Assembly (NCBI GenBank): GCA_021833365.1
Contig: JAKBFV010000013.1
Coordinates: forward strand, 1-44,617
Direction: 5' to 3'
Source of the DNA: Pseudomonadota bacterium
Lineage (GTDB): Bacteria > Pseudomonadota > Gammaproteobacteria > Pseudomonadales > Moraxellaceae
DNA: 44,617 nucleotides
The position numbers and the translations under genes were made by a program. This document shows positions 36,219-43,322 of this stretch, in pieces (the first letter of the stretch is position 1; the number at the start of each line of letters is the position of its first letter). The notes below the pieces were generated by a model. The model was given only the letters and a program-made list of their open reading frames with translations. It searched no databases and was not told the DNA's origin.

Positions 36219-37108
36219 GGCATCCACAACGCATCCTAGGATCCGTCTTCTGCCTCTCCCTGCTCGTCGCCTGCGGACAGGATCGCGCTCATCGTCCTGA
36301 AAGCGAAGCGAGCAGCGCTCTCACCCAAGCCATGGCACAAGGCCGCATTGAGCTCACTGGCGGCCTGCTCGATCTACGTGCGCCCGTCGCCGGACAGGTG
36401 CGAGCACTGGCGGTCCATCTCGGCCAAAACGTCCGACAGGGGCAGCTGCTGCTGCAGCTCGACACGCAGGCAGCGCGTCTCGAGGTCGCCATGGCAGAGG
36501 AACAGCTGGCACGCATGCAAGCCAAACTCGCTATTTTGCAGGCTGATCTGCCCCATCTGCAGCAGGATCGTCAACGCCGAGCCGAAGCCGCACAGACCGG
36601 CCTTGGTAGTGCCGACGAAGCCGAACAGGCAACTGCCCATTGGCAGAAAGCGCAAGCGCAGATCACCCTTGCGCAGAGCGACATCGAACTGGCCCGGACA
36701 CAGCTCGAACAATCCCGCTATCACCTCGCTCAGCGACGCATCGTAGCGCCGGTGGACGGCCATATCCTGCAGATCCATACCCAGGTGGGTGACTGGATCG
36801 ATGGCGCTGGCACACGTCCGCTGATGGTGCTCCAACCACAACGCCCCCTCATCGTCATGGCTGAGGTGAATGAGGCTTTCATCGATCGTCTGCATGTCGG
36901 GCAAGCGGCTGAAATCGATCCTGACGATGCTCCTGCCAGCTTACATTATGAAGCACGCGTGCAGTACATCGGTGAAATGCTGGTCAAGGGGCACTTAAGT
37001 GAAGATCCTCAAATGGCGCACGCTTTCACCTGCCAGCTTCGCCTCTTACCACATCCCGGCCAACCAGCTCCCCACATCGGCCAAATTGTTACGGTGAAAT
37101 TCCTATGA
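36215..37108 (+). CDS. HlyD-family periplasmic adaptor lipoprotein (DevB-like)
   Basis: A 297-residue membrane fusion protein with a lipobox LVAC at residues 17-20, so it is anchored as a lipoprotein. The lipoyl half-motifs are LRAPVAGQVRALAVHLGQNV and RRIVAPVDGHILQIHTQVGD, separated by a coiled-coil hairpin rich in Gln and Ala (residues 90-170). A beta-barrel domain follows to the end. It bridges the inner-membrane ABC pump and the outer-membrane factor. It is shorter than AcrA/MacA-type adaptors, lacking most of the membrane-proximal domain. Confidence 0.9.
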   Translation: MRHPQRILGSVFCLSLLVACGQDRAHRPESEASSALTQAMAQGRIELTGGLLDLRAPVAGQVRALAVHLGQNVRQGQLLLQLDTQAARLEVAMAEEQLARMQAKLAILQADLPHLQQDRQRRAEAAQTGLGSADEAEQATAHWQKAQAQITLAQSDIELARTQLEQSRYHLAQRRIVAPVDGHILQIHTQVGDWIDGAGTRPLMVLQPQRPLIVMAEVNEAFIDRLHVGQAAEIDPDDAPASLHYEARVQYIGEMLVKGHLSEDPQMAHAFTCQLRLLPHPGQPAPHIGQIVTVKFL

Positions 37109-37833
37109 ATGATGCTCTGACGGTTACCCCTCGCCTCTATGCCGCGACCACCAAGCCGCGCTCGTCACCCTGGACCATCCTCTGTGACTTCGATGGCACC
37201 ATCAGCCTGCAGGATGTCACCGACACCCTGGTCGAGGCTTTTGGCAATGATCGCTGCCGCGAGCTCGAGAGCCAGTGGCTGGCCGGCGCCATCGGCTCGC
37301 GCGCGTGCATGGCCGGACAGATCGCCGAACTACGCGCCAGCCCGGCACAGATGGATGCTTGCATCGACAGCATCGACCTGGATCCTGACTTCGCCGATTT
37401 CGTCCGCCATGCGCACGCACATGGCGCTAGTCTGCGCATCCTCAGCGATGGCCTCGATTACGCCATCATGCGCCTCCTGCAGCGTCAAGGCCTGGATGAG
37501 ATCGCCGTCGCTGCCAATCGTCTGAGCTATCGTGGCGATCTCAGCTGGCGCCTCGATTTCCCCTATGCCGACCCTGACTGCGCCAAGCGCAGCGGGCACT
37601 GCAAATGCGTCCAGCTCAGCCACTGTCAGCGCCAGGGTGAACACGTCCTCTATATCGGCGACGGCAGCTCTGATTTTTGTGTCAGCGCCGAAGCCGATCG
37701 CGTCTTTGCCAAAGATCGCCTGCACACTTACTGCCTGGAGCAGGGCATAGCCCACTTCGCCATCAGCGGTTTTGCCGATGCCATCGCTCTGCTCGAGCAG
37801 GCCCTGGCCCTGCCACTGGAGCGTCGCGCATGA
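37105..37833 (+). CDS. HAD-IB family phosphatase (MtnX-like)
   Basis: A 242-residue HAD-superfamily phosphatase. Motif I is CDFDGTIS near residue 29, motif II lies in LRILSDGLDYAI, and motif IV is IGDGSSDFC near residue 190. A four-helix cap of the subclass IB type lies between motifs I and II. It resembles MtnX-like and phosphoserine-phosphatase-like enzymes, so the substrate is probably a small organophosphate. A cysteine/histidine cluster (CAKRSGHCKCVQLSHC) near residues 159-174 is unusual and may bind metal. It is coupled by an ATGA overlap to the adaptor gene and again to the hydrolase gene. Confidence 0.85.
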   Translation: MNDALTVTPRLYAATTKPRSSPWTILCDFDGTISLQDVTDTLVEAFGNDRCRELESQWLAGAIGSRACMAGQIAELRASPAQMDACIDSIDLDPDFADFVRHAHAHGASLRILSDGLDYAIMRLLQRQGLDEIAVAANRLSYRGDLSWRLDFPYADPDCAKRSGHCKCVQLSHCQRQGEHVLYIGDGSSDFCVSAEADRVFAKDRLHTYCLEQGIAHFAISGFADAIALLEQALALPLERRA

Positions 37834-38657
37834 TCGAAAATGTCGAGTTTCACCTGGCCGGATCATCTGGTATCGGCGTTCTACTCATCCATGGCCTGAC
37901 AGGCACCCCGAAAGAGATGCGTTTCGTCGGCCGCGGCCTGCATCGTGCGGGTCATACGGTGCTCGGCATGCAGCTCGCAGGGCATTGCGGCGATGAGGAG
38001 GATCTGCGTGCCACCGACTGGCATGACTGGTATGCCAGCGTCGAAGACGCCGCCCGGCGCTTGCTCCAGGAAGTCGACCGCCTATACATCGCAGGCTTGT
38101 CCATGGGCGCCCTGCTCGCCCTCCGCTACGCCGCCGACCATCCTGAGCGTATCCTCGGCGTCGGCGTCTATGGCCCGACTTTTCGCTATGATGGCTGGAG
38201 CATTCCCCTCTATGCCCGCTACCTCTACCCGCTGCTGCGCGTGGTCAAGGTGCTGGGCTTGCTGCAGGATCGGCATTTTTCTGAACAACCGCCTTACGGC
38301 CTCAAGGACGAGCGCCTGCGCGCCCTGGTCGCCGGCAGCATGCTCGCTGGCGACAGCGCTGCCGCCGGACTGGCCGGCAACCCCTACCCTTCGTTGGCCG
38401 AAATGCTCAAGCTCGCCGCCGGCTTGAAGCGCGACCTGCATCGCGTCGGCGCTCCCTGCCTGATCATGCACGCACGCCATGACGATGTCGCCGACATCAG
38501 CAATGCCCGCCTGGTCGAACGTCGGGTCAGCGGCCCGACCCACTTCGTCGTTCTCGAAAACAGTTACCACATGATCACCATCGACCTCGAGCACAAGATC
38601 GTCATCCGCGAGAGTATCGACTTCATCGCCCGGCACAGCGCGACGACGGCCGCATGA
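37830..38657 (+). CDS. Alpha/beta hydrolase, Est30-like carboxylesterase/lysophospholipase
   Basis: A 275-residue alpha/beta hydrolase of the COG1647/Est30 kind. The oxyanion-hole region is VLLIHGLTGTPKEM, the nucleophile elbow AGLSMGALLALRYA near residue 90, the acid probably ARHDDVAD, and the histidine lies in ENSYHMITIDLE, a pattern typical of this branch. It could hydrolyse monoacyl esters or remove an acyl group from a lipid intermediate (inference). It starts in an ATGA overlap with the phosphatase gene and ends in an ATGA overlap with the first EamA gene. Confidence 0.87.
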   Translation: MIENVEFHLAGSSGIGVLLIHGLTGTPKEMRFVGRGLHRAGHTVLGMQLAGHCGDEEDLRATDWHDWYASVEDAARRLLQEVDRLYIAGLSMGALLALRYAADHPERILGVGVYGPTFRYDGWSIPLYARYLYPLLRVVKVLGLLQDRHFSEQPPYGLKDERLRALVAGSMLAGDSAAAGLAGNPYPSLAEMLKLAAGLKRDLHRVGAPCLIMHARHDDVADISNARLVERRVSGPTHFVVLENSYHMITIDLEHKIVIRESIDFIARHSATTAA

Positions 38658-39013
38658 CCCCGACCCTGTTCCTGCTCTGGCTGAGCACGATCGTATTCGA
38701 CACGTGCGGTCAGCTGATGTTCAAAGCCGCCGCCCGCAAGGAGCACCCTGGGCAAGGCTGGGCTTATTGGTGCTTCATCCTCGGCCAGCCCCTCATCCTT
38801 GCAGGTATACTCTGTTATCTACTGGTCTTTCTGCTCTGGCTGGCCTTTCTTGCAGCGGTGCCGCTCGCCCTCGCCATCCTGCTGAGCTCGATCAACATCA
38901 TCACACTGATGCTGGCAGGCCATTGGCTCTTTGATGAGCGTCTGACACCCTGGCGCGTCGTCGGCATGCTGCTCGTCGCTGCCGGCGTTACCCTGAGTGG
39001 AGTGACGTCTTGA
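38654..39013 (+). CDS. Half-size EamA-type membrane protein 1
   Basis: A 119-residue protein with four predicted transmembrane helices. Characteristic points are FDTCGQLMFKAAA in helix 1, AILLSSINIITLMLAGHWLF in helix 3 and a terminal helix GMLLVAAGVTLSG. This is one EamA repeat, as in the small DMT proteins ArnE/ArnF and SMR pumps. It is followed at once by a second, related half-size gene, so a heterodimer is likely. A role as a flippase subunit is inferred from ArnEF. Confidence 0.82.
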   Translation: MTPTLFLLWLSTIVFDTCGQLMFKAAARKEHPGQGWAYWCFILGQPLILAGILCYLLVFLLWLAFLAAVPLALAILLSSINIITLMLAGHWLFDERLTPWRVVGMLLVAAGVTLSGVTS

Positions 39014-39393
39014 TGACTTTTTATTATCTCGGCTTTGCACTTCTGATGTTTTTTGACACCGCCGCCCAGCTCTGCTTCAAACTCACGGCGCTGCATACCC
39101 TGCCAGTACAGATCAGTACCACCTGGATCGAGCGCATCCTCGACTGTGGCTGGACCTATGGCGCCATTGCCGGCTATATCGGCGCCTTTTTTACCTGGAT
39201 GACCCTGCTGCGTCGCCTCCCGGTCGGGCCGGCTTTCGCCGCCTCACATCTGGAAGTCCCCAGCATCATGCTCTGCTCGGCCTGGCTGTTCCATGAGCGA
39301 CTCACCTTGCCGCGCATCTTTGGAGCCCTGCTCATCCTGGCTGGTATCGCTATCCTCGCCTACGCCGAGTCGAGGGAGTCAACGGCCTCCTAA
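39013..39393 (+). CDS. Half-size EamA-type membrane protein 2
   Basis: A 126-residue four-helix membrane protein with the same architecture as its neighbour: FFDTAAQLCFKLTAL in helix 1 (matching the FDTCGQLMFKAAA of the partner), FAASHLEVPSIMLCSAWLFH, and a last helix GALLILAGIAILAYAES. The ATG at 39013 overlaps the previous stop (TGATG); a TTG one codon earlier is in frame. It is the last gene of the coupled operon. The pair suggests an ArnEF-like heterodimeric flippase. Confidence 0.82.
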   Translation: MTFYYLGFALLMFFDTAAQLCFKLTALHTLPVQISTTWIERILDCGWTYGAIAGYIGAFFTWMTLLRRLPVGPAFAASHLEVPSIMLCSAWLFHERLTLPRIFGALLILAGIAILAYAESRESTAS

Positions 39394-39445
39394 CCAACCG
39401 GCGCCGCGCCGGCCATGGGTTGGTGCACAACACCGCCTCCGCAGC

Positions 39446-39592
39446 GCCCAGAATTTCCCTGCGTCCATCGGCATGAATTCCCACCGCGATGATCACCTCC
39501 ACCGAGACGATGCGGCTGTCCTGACGAACTTTGACATAGGTGGCATCCAGCCAGGTTTAGGGCCAATCTCCTTCAAGGGGGCGTTCCAGGAA
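39446..39592 (-). pseudogene. IS256-family transposase remnant
   Basis: On the minus strand 49 codons read FLERPLEGDWP, an in-frame TAA stop (39557-39559), then TWLDATYVKVRQDSR and VSVEVIIAVGIHADGRREIL. This is the region around the first catalytic aspartate of IS256/Mutator transposases, where the usual sequence is GDWPYLWLDATYVKVR. The stop falls where YL should be and homology ends abruptly on both sides, so it is a short dead fragment. No terminal repeats are recognisable. It lies between the exporter operon and hicAB and marks past insertion here. Confidence 0.85.
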
Positions 39593-39730
39593 AGACTGAT
39601 TGACCAAGCGGAGCGCGAAGGCACCAGGGATCAAAGCCCGCAAGGGTCAAGACGCCGCCGGCGGCTCGATGCATAGCACGCGAGCTGACCCAGAGGGTGG
39701 CACTCTATGAGCCAGGTGCTTGGTTTTGGA

Positions 39731-39766
39731 TTGAAGCTTCATATCCAGGTGGGTACAATAACCACC
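39731..39766 (+). promoter_or_regulatory. hicA promoter, possibly leaderless, with operator-like inverted repeat
   Basis: TTGAAG (39731-39736), a 17-bp spacer and TACAAT (39754-39759) form a good sigma-70 promoter. The -10 lies only 7 bp before the hicA ATG, so the transcript would have almost no leader. An inverted repeat GGTGG-N9-CCACC (39748-39766) spans the -10 and could be the HicB autoregulation site (inference). Confidence 0.6.
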
Positions 39767-39958
39767 ATGAACAGCAAAGACCTGATCAAGTTGCTTGAGG
39801 CTGACGGTTGGACACTTCGTGGCTCCAAAGGAAGTCATCATGTGTTCATCCATCCGCACAAGCCTGGTCATATCACCGTACCTCATCCAAAAAAGGACTT
39901 AGGTACTGGCTTATCGTACAAGCTACTCAAGCAAGCAGGATTGGAGAAGCTGCCATGA
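39767..39958 (+). CDS. hicA: HicA toxin (mRNA interferase)
   Basis: A 63-residue double-stranded-RNA-binding-fold toxin that cleaves mRNA. It shows the family pattern: MNSKDLIKLLEADGWTLRG, then KGSHHVFIHP with the catalytic histidine, and a C-terminal KLLKQAGL helix. It overlaps hicB by 4 bp (ATGA), giving coupled translation. Base composition is visibly less GC-rich than the neighbouring operon and an IS remnant lies just upstream, both signs of acquisition by transfer. Confidence 0.93.
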   Translation: MNSKDLIKLLEADGWTLRGSKGSHHVFIHPHKPGHITVPHPKKDLGTGLSYKLLKQAGLEKLP

Positions 39959-40353
39959 AATTTATCATTGCCCTTGAGCCTGGAACAGAATCCTCTGCCT
40001 GGGGTGTAGCTGTTCCTGATCTACCTGGCTGCTTCTCTGCCGGGGACACGATGGAAGAGGCCATGGAGAATGCTCGCCAGGCCATAGACCAACATATTGA
40101 AATCATGATTGAGGACGGTGTTGCCATTCCCTCCGCTCGCTCCCTGTCTGAGATTCAAGCTGATCCAGAATTCTTAGGCTGGATCTGGGCCGTGGTGGAT
40201 GTCCCTGTTGAGAAATACCTAGGGCCTGCTGAAAAAATCAACATCACGGTTCCGCGCTTGGTACTTGCTCGCATTGATGAATATGCGAAATCTCACGGCA
40301 TGAGTCGCAGTGGCTTTCTGGTTGAGGCTGCACGAGCTGCAATGCATCAATGA
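39955..40353 (+). CDS. hicB: HicB antitoxin
   Basis: A 132-residue antitoxin. The N-terminal HicB fold has WGVAVPDLPGCFSAGDTMEE followed by NARQAIDQHI, which neutralises HicA. The C-terminal DNA-binding part (INITVPRLVLARIDEYAKSH, MSRSGFLVEAARAAM) is of ribbon-helix-helix type and should repress the hicA promoter. It is longer than E. coli-type minimal versions only in its linker. It ends about 160 bp before the convergent aminotransferase stop. Confidence 0.93.
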   Translation: MKFIIALEPGTESSAWGVAVPDLPGCFSAGDTMEEAMENARQAIDQHIEIMIEDGVAIPSARSLSEIQADPEFLGWIWAVVDVPVEKYLGPAEKINITVPRLVLARIDEYAKSHGMSRSGFLVEAARAAMHQ

Positions 40354-40383
40354 TCCGTCAGTTTTGTTCGGTCTTTGAAAGGC

Positions 40384-40477
40384 TATGGGGTCGCGGATCG
40401 TAGGACGAAGTTCGCTGCAAGCTGTGACCAGGCTCCATTGTCCAGTCAAGTTTGGCCCAGTCAAGTGTATGGGGTCG
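40384..40477. repeat. Short direct repeats between hicB and the aminotransferase
   Basis: TATGGGGTCG occurs at 40384-40393 and again at 40468-40477, and CCAGTCAAGT occurs at 40442-40451 and 40457-40466. The GGGGTC-type motif often marks remains of repeat-associated elements in proteobacteria; here no transposase is attached. They may be scars of the event that placed hicAB here. Confidence 0.4.
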
Positions 40478-40505
40478 GGCGAGCCGCTCCGAAAGCCGGC
40501 TCGCC
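40478..40505 (-). terminator. Hairpin after the aminotransferase gene
   Basis: A perfect 9-bp stem (GGCGAGCCG with CGGCTCGCC) encloses a 10-base loop, 6 bp beyond the aminotransferase stop. It is a good candidate terminator although no T-run follows. Confidence 0.6.
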
Positions 40506-40511
40506 GTCGAC

Positions 40512-41903
40512 TCACGCCTCGCGCTTGGCGCGGGTGAGCAATTGATCGAGCAGGGCAATCGCCTGATCGATTTCATCGGCGCTGATATGCAGGGATGGCG
40601 CCAGAGTGATGACGTTCTTGTAGTAGCCACCGACATCGAGAACCAGCCCCATTTTCTCGCCCTTCCAGTCGAGATCACCCGACAGGCCGATATGCACCAT
40701 GCGATCGAGTAGCTCACGGTTAGGCGTGAAGCCATCGGCCTGGCAGATCTCGGCACGCAAGGCGAGACCGAGACCATCGACGTCACCGATTTCAGGGTGG
40801 CGCTTCTGCAAGTCCTGGAGCCCGGCGAGAAAATGTGCGCCAGCGCGCATAACACGGGTCTCGTAATCCTCTTCCTCGAGCATCTTCAAAACTTCAAGGC
40901 CGAGCGCCGTACCGAGAGGATTGGAGGCGAAGGTGGAGTGCGTCGAACCCGGTGGGAAGACCGTCGGATTGATCAGCTCCTCGCGCGCCCACAGGCCACC
41001 GAGAGGATTGAGACCATTGGTCAGCGATTTGGCGAACACCAGCACATCCGGCGTCACACCAAAATGCTCGATGGCCCACATCTTGCCGGTGCGATAAAAA
41101 CCCATCTGGATCTCATCGACCACCAGCAGGATGCCGTGTTCATCGAGCACTTTCTTCAAGCCGGTGAAAAAGGTGCGCGGCGGCACGACGTAACCGCCTG
41201 TACCCTGAATGGCCTCGACATAGAAAGCAGCATACTCCGACTGTCCGACCTTGGGATCCCAGACACCGTTGTACTCAGTCTCGAACAGACGGGCGAACTC
41301 GCGCACACACTTGTCACCATACTCATCAGCGGTCATGCCGCGTGGCCGCCGGAAAGGATAGGGGAAAGGGATGAATTGTGCGCGTTCGCCAAAATGACCG
41401 AAGCGCCGACGATAGCGATAGCTGGAAGTGATCGCCGAGGCGCCGAGGGTGCGGCCATGGTAGCCACCTTCAAAGGCAAACATCAGGCTTTTGCCTTCCC
41501 GCGCATTGCGCACGATCTTGAGTGAGTCCTCGATCGACTGCGAGCCACCAACATTGAAGTGCACACGTCCTTCCAGACCGAACTTTTCTTGCATGCCAAG
41601 GGCGATGCGTTTCGCCAGCTCAATCTTGGTGGGATGCAGATACTGGCTGGCGATCTGCGGTAGTACGTCGAGCTGATGCTTCAGCACCTGCTGCAAGCGT
41701 TCATGGCCATACCCGAAGTTGACCGCTGAATACCACATCTGCAGATCGAGATAAGGCACACCATAAGGATCAAACATATAGCTGCCGTGACAGCGCTCAA
41801 AGATTTTCGGTGGGTTCACATAGTGGACGGTGTCCCCGAAGGAACAGTATTTGGCTTCATCCGCGAGCAGTGCTGCCTGTTCACGGTCGATATCTTGGCG
41901 CAT
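40512..41903 (-). CDS. Class III PLP-dependent aminotransferase
   Basis: A 463-residue fold-type I aminotransferase of class III (ornithine/GABA aminotransferase group). Motifs: FNVGGSQSIEDSLKIVRNAR in place of the usual glycine-alanine phosphate-binding turn, GGYHGRTLGAS, the PLP-contacting acidic residue in LLVVDEIQMGFYRTGKMW, and the Schiff-base lysine in FAKSLTNGLNPLGG. The substrate is unknown and it is not a close GabT/ArgD match. ATG 41903 is preceded by GAGG at 5 bases and is preferred; an in-frame ATG at 41924 lacks a site. It converges on the exporter operon, separated from it by IS and hicAB DNA, and is therefore a candidate member of that system. Confidence 0.87.
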   Translation of the reverse strand: MRQDIDREQAALLADEAKYCSFGDTVHYVNPPKIFERCHGSYMFDPYGVPYLDLQMWYSAVNFGYGHERLQQVLKHQLDVLPQIASQYLHPTKIELAKRIALGMQEKFGLEGRVHFNVGGSQSIEDSLKIVRNAREGKSLMFAFEGGYHGRTLGASAITSSYRYRRRFGHFGERAQFIPFPYPFRRPRGMTADEYGDKCVREFARLFETEYNGVWDPKVGQSEYAAFYVEAIQGTGGYVVPPRTFFTGLKKVLDEHGILLVVDEIQMGFYRTGKMWAIEHFGVTPDVLVFAKSLTNGLNPLGGLWAREELINPTVFPPGSTHSTFASNPLGTALGLEVLKMLEEEDYETRVMRAGAHFLAGLQDLQKRHPEIGDVDGLGLALRAEICQADGFTPNRELLDRMVHIGLSGDLDWKGEKMGLVLDVGGYYKNVITLAPSLHISADEIDQAIALLDQLLTRAKREA

Positions 41904-42028
41904 GACATCCTCGTTGCTGATCATCGGTACAGCCCGCCATGCTGCCTTGGCAATATTGCCTGCGTGTGCAGGAGATATTGAGATCTTGTGGAGCCGTAGC
42001 CGCTCGCCCCGTTCAATGAGATCAGATC

Positions 42029-42072
42029 TTGACGCAAGGTCACATCTAAACGATAATAATTATCGTTTAGAT
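42029..42072 (+). promoter_or_regulatory. Promoter overlapped by a perfect Fur-box-like palindrome
   Basis: TTGACG (42029-42034), a 17-bp spacer and GATAAT (42052-42057) make a near-consensus promoter. The -10 is embedded in a perfect inverted repeat of 14 bp per arm around one central A (42044-42072). Its centre, GATAATAATTATC, matches the Fur 7-1-7 motif at six of seven positions in each arm. Iron-dependent repression of the downstream operon is strongly suggested. Confidence 0.82.
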
Positions 42073-42164
42073 TTTTGTTCTCATGTAGATGAGCCCGTGA
42101 TCTTTACGCCGCCCTTGGCTGAGGCCATAGGCATCGATATCCGACCCACTCTGGAGTTCCTTGT

Positions 42165-42494
42165 ATGAGCTTGCGCACACGCTTTTTCACCGCCCTTTAT
42201 ATCACGACGCTGCTCTCGGCCTCAGCCGACGATGTCGATGAAGCACGCCTGACCCTCACATCGCAGGGTTTCCAGCCACCAATCCTGCAACTCTCCGGAC
42301 GCCACAAGACGCGCCTGCACCTGATCAATCAAACCAAGTCCGCCGCTGAATCTCAAAGCTCGGATCTGTCGCGCGAGGTCATCGTTCCTGGCGGTCATGA
42401 AGTGATCCTCTACCTCCCCCCCCTGCCCCCTGGACGTTACCGATATTTCAATGACTTTCACAGCAACAGCAGCGGAGAGATCCGTATCCCATGA
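42165..42494 (+). CDS. Periplasmic cupredoxin-like protein, iron-transport associated
   Basis: A 109-residue protein with a signal peptide (MSLRTRFFTALYITTLLSAS, cleaved near ADD). The mature part is a small cupredoxin-like beta sandwich; the stretch ESQSSDLSREVIVPGGHEVI then LPPGRYRYFNDFHS matches the type found beside FTR1 iron permeases (pattern ESxDLxREKVIPPG). Classical copper ligands Cys and Met are missing, so it is not an electron-transfer cupredoxin. GGAGTT precedes the ATG. It is first in the Fur-type operon and overlaps the next gene by 4 bp. Confidence 0.75.
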   Translation: MSLRTRFFTALYITTLLSASADDVDEARLTLTSQGFQPPILQLSGRHKTRLHLINQTKSAAESQSSDLSREVIVPGGHEVILYLPPLPPGRYRYFNDFHSNSSGEIRIP

Positions 42495-43255
42495 ACACTG
42501 CCAGCAAGACCATAACAAGCTCCTACCCACCGAGTCGCCATGCAGTGGCGGGCGGATGCATGCGCTCGATCCTCCTGATGAGTTGTCTGCCTTTGTATGC
42601 CAATGACTATATCGTCTACTCGCCTGTCGTCGTCGCCGGACAGAATGAAATCGAGTCACGCGCTGCTCTTGATCAGGGCGGGCATCCTTCGGTACCGGGC
42701 GCCTGGGAGGAAGATCTCTCCATCGCGCACGGCATGAGCGCATGGTGGAAATCGGAGATTTATTTCCTCAAAGAAGCCGCGAGCACCCAGACACCGCCGC
42801 GCCTGCTCGGCTACGAATTTGAAAACACGTTCCAGGCGGCAGCCCAGGGACGCTATGCCTTCACCCCGGGCTTTCTTCTATCTTACGAAAAATCTCGTCA
42901 GGCCGGCGTTCCCGACGCCCTCGAGATGGGGCCGCTCTTCGAGCGCCAGGAAGGGTCTCTGAAGCAGGATCTCAACCTGATCTGGGAGTCAGCTCTTCAG
43001 CATGACGTTCCGACCCAGCCCGGATGGCGCGCTGCCTACGCTGCCCGATACCGCTACAGCGATGCCTGGCAGCCCGGCGTCGAGGCCTACCTCCGCCACA
43101 GCGACCACAGCAACCAGATAGGCCCAACGCTCTCTGGTGAATGGCCACAGCACCGCGGTGACGAACTGGAATACAGCTTTGGTGCAGTTTTCGGCTGCAA
43201 TCACAGCGCTGCACGGGTGACCTGGATTTTGCGCCTGGAAGAAGAATTCAACTGA
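42491..43255 (+). CDS. Putative outer-membrane beta-barrel protein, unknown function
   Basis: A protein of 254 residues from ATG 42491 (ATGA overlap), or 231 from ATG 42560, which gives a normal signal peptide (MRSILLMSCLPLYA, then NDY). After it, alternating amphipathic strands (FQAAAQGRYAFTPGFLLSYE, LKQDLNLIWESALQ, GWRAAYAARYRYSDAW) end in EEEFN, as expected for a small outer-membrane barrel. I do not recognise the family. Its place between a cupredoxin-like protein and an OprB porin under a Fur-box promoter suggests a role in metal uptake. Confidence 0.65.
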   Translation: MNTASKTITSSYPPSRHAVAGGCMRSILLMSCLPLYANDYIVYSPVVVAGQNEIESRAALDQGGHPSVPGAWEEDLSIAHGMSAWWKSEIYFLKEAASTQTPPRLLGYEFENTFQAAAQGRYAFTPGFLLSYEKSRQAGVPDALEMGPLFERQEGSLKQDLNLIWESALQHDVPTQPGWRAAYAARYRYSDAWQPGVEAYLRHSDHSNQIGPTLSGEWPQHRGDELEYSFGAVFGCNHSAARVTWILRLEEEFN

Positions 43256-43322
43256 AGCCAAGTGGCCCTGGCTCGACGCCAGCACGCCCAACACCACACC
43301 ACCATGACTGTGGAATCGAGAT

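Noticed and set aside
39398-39412. CCGGCG-CCG-CGCCGG hairpin after the second EamA gene as a terminator
   Set aside because: Stem of only 6 bp with a 3-base loop and no T-run; may act but is too weak to call.
41830-42168. Plus-strand 112-codon frame running across the Fur-box promoter
   Set aside because: It starts inside the antisense of the aminotransferase, contains the promoter and palindrome, and lacks any domain.
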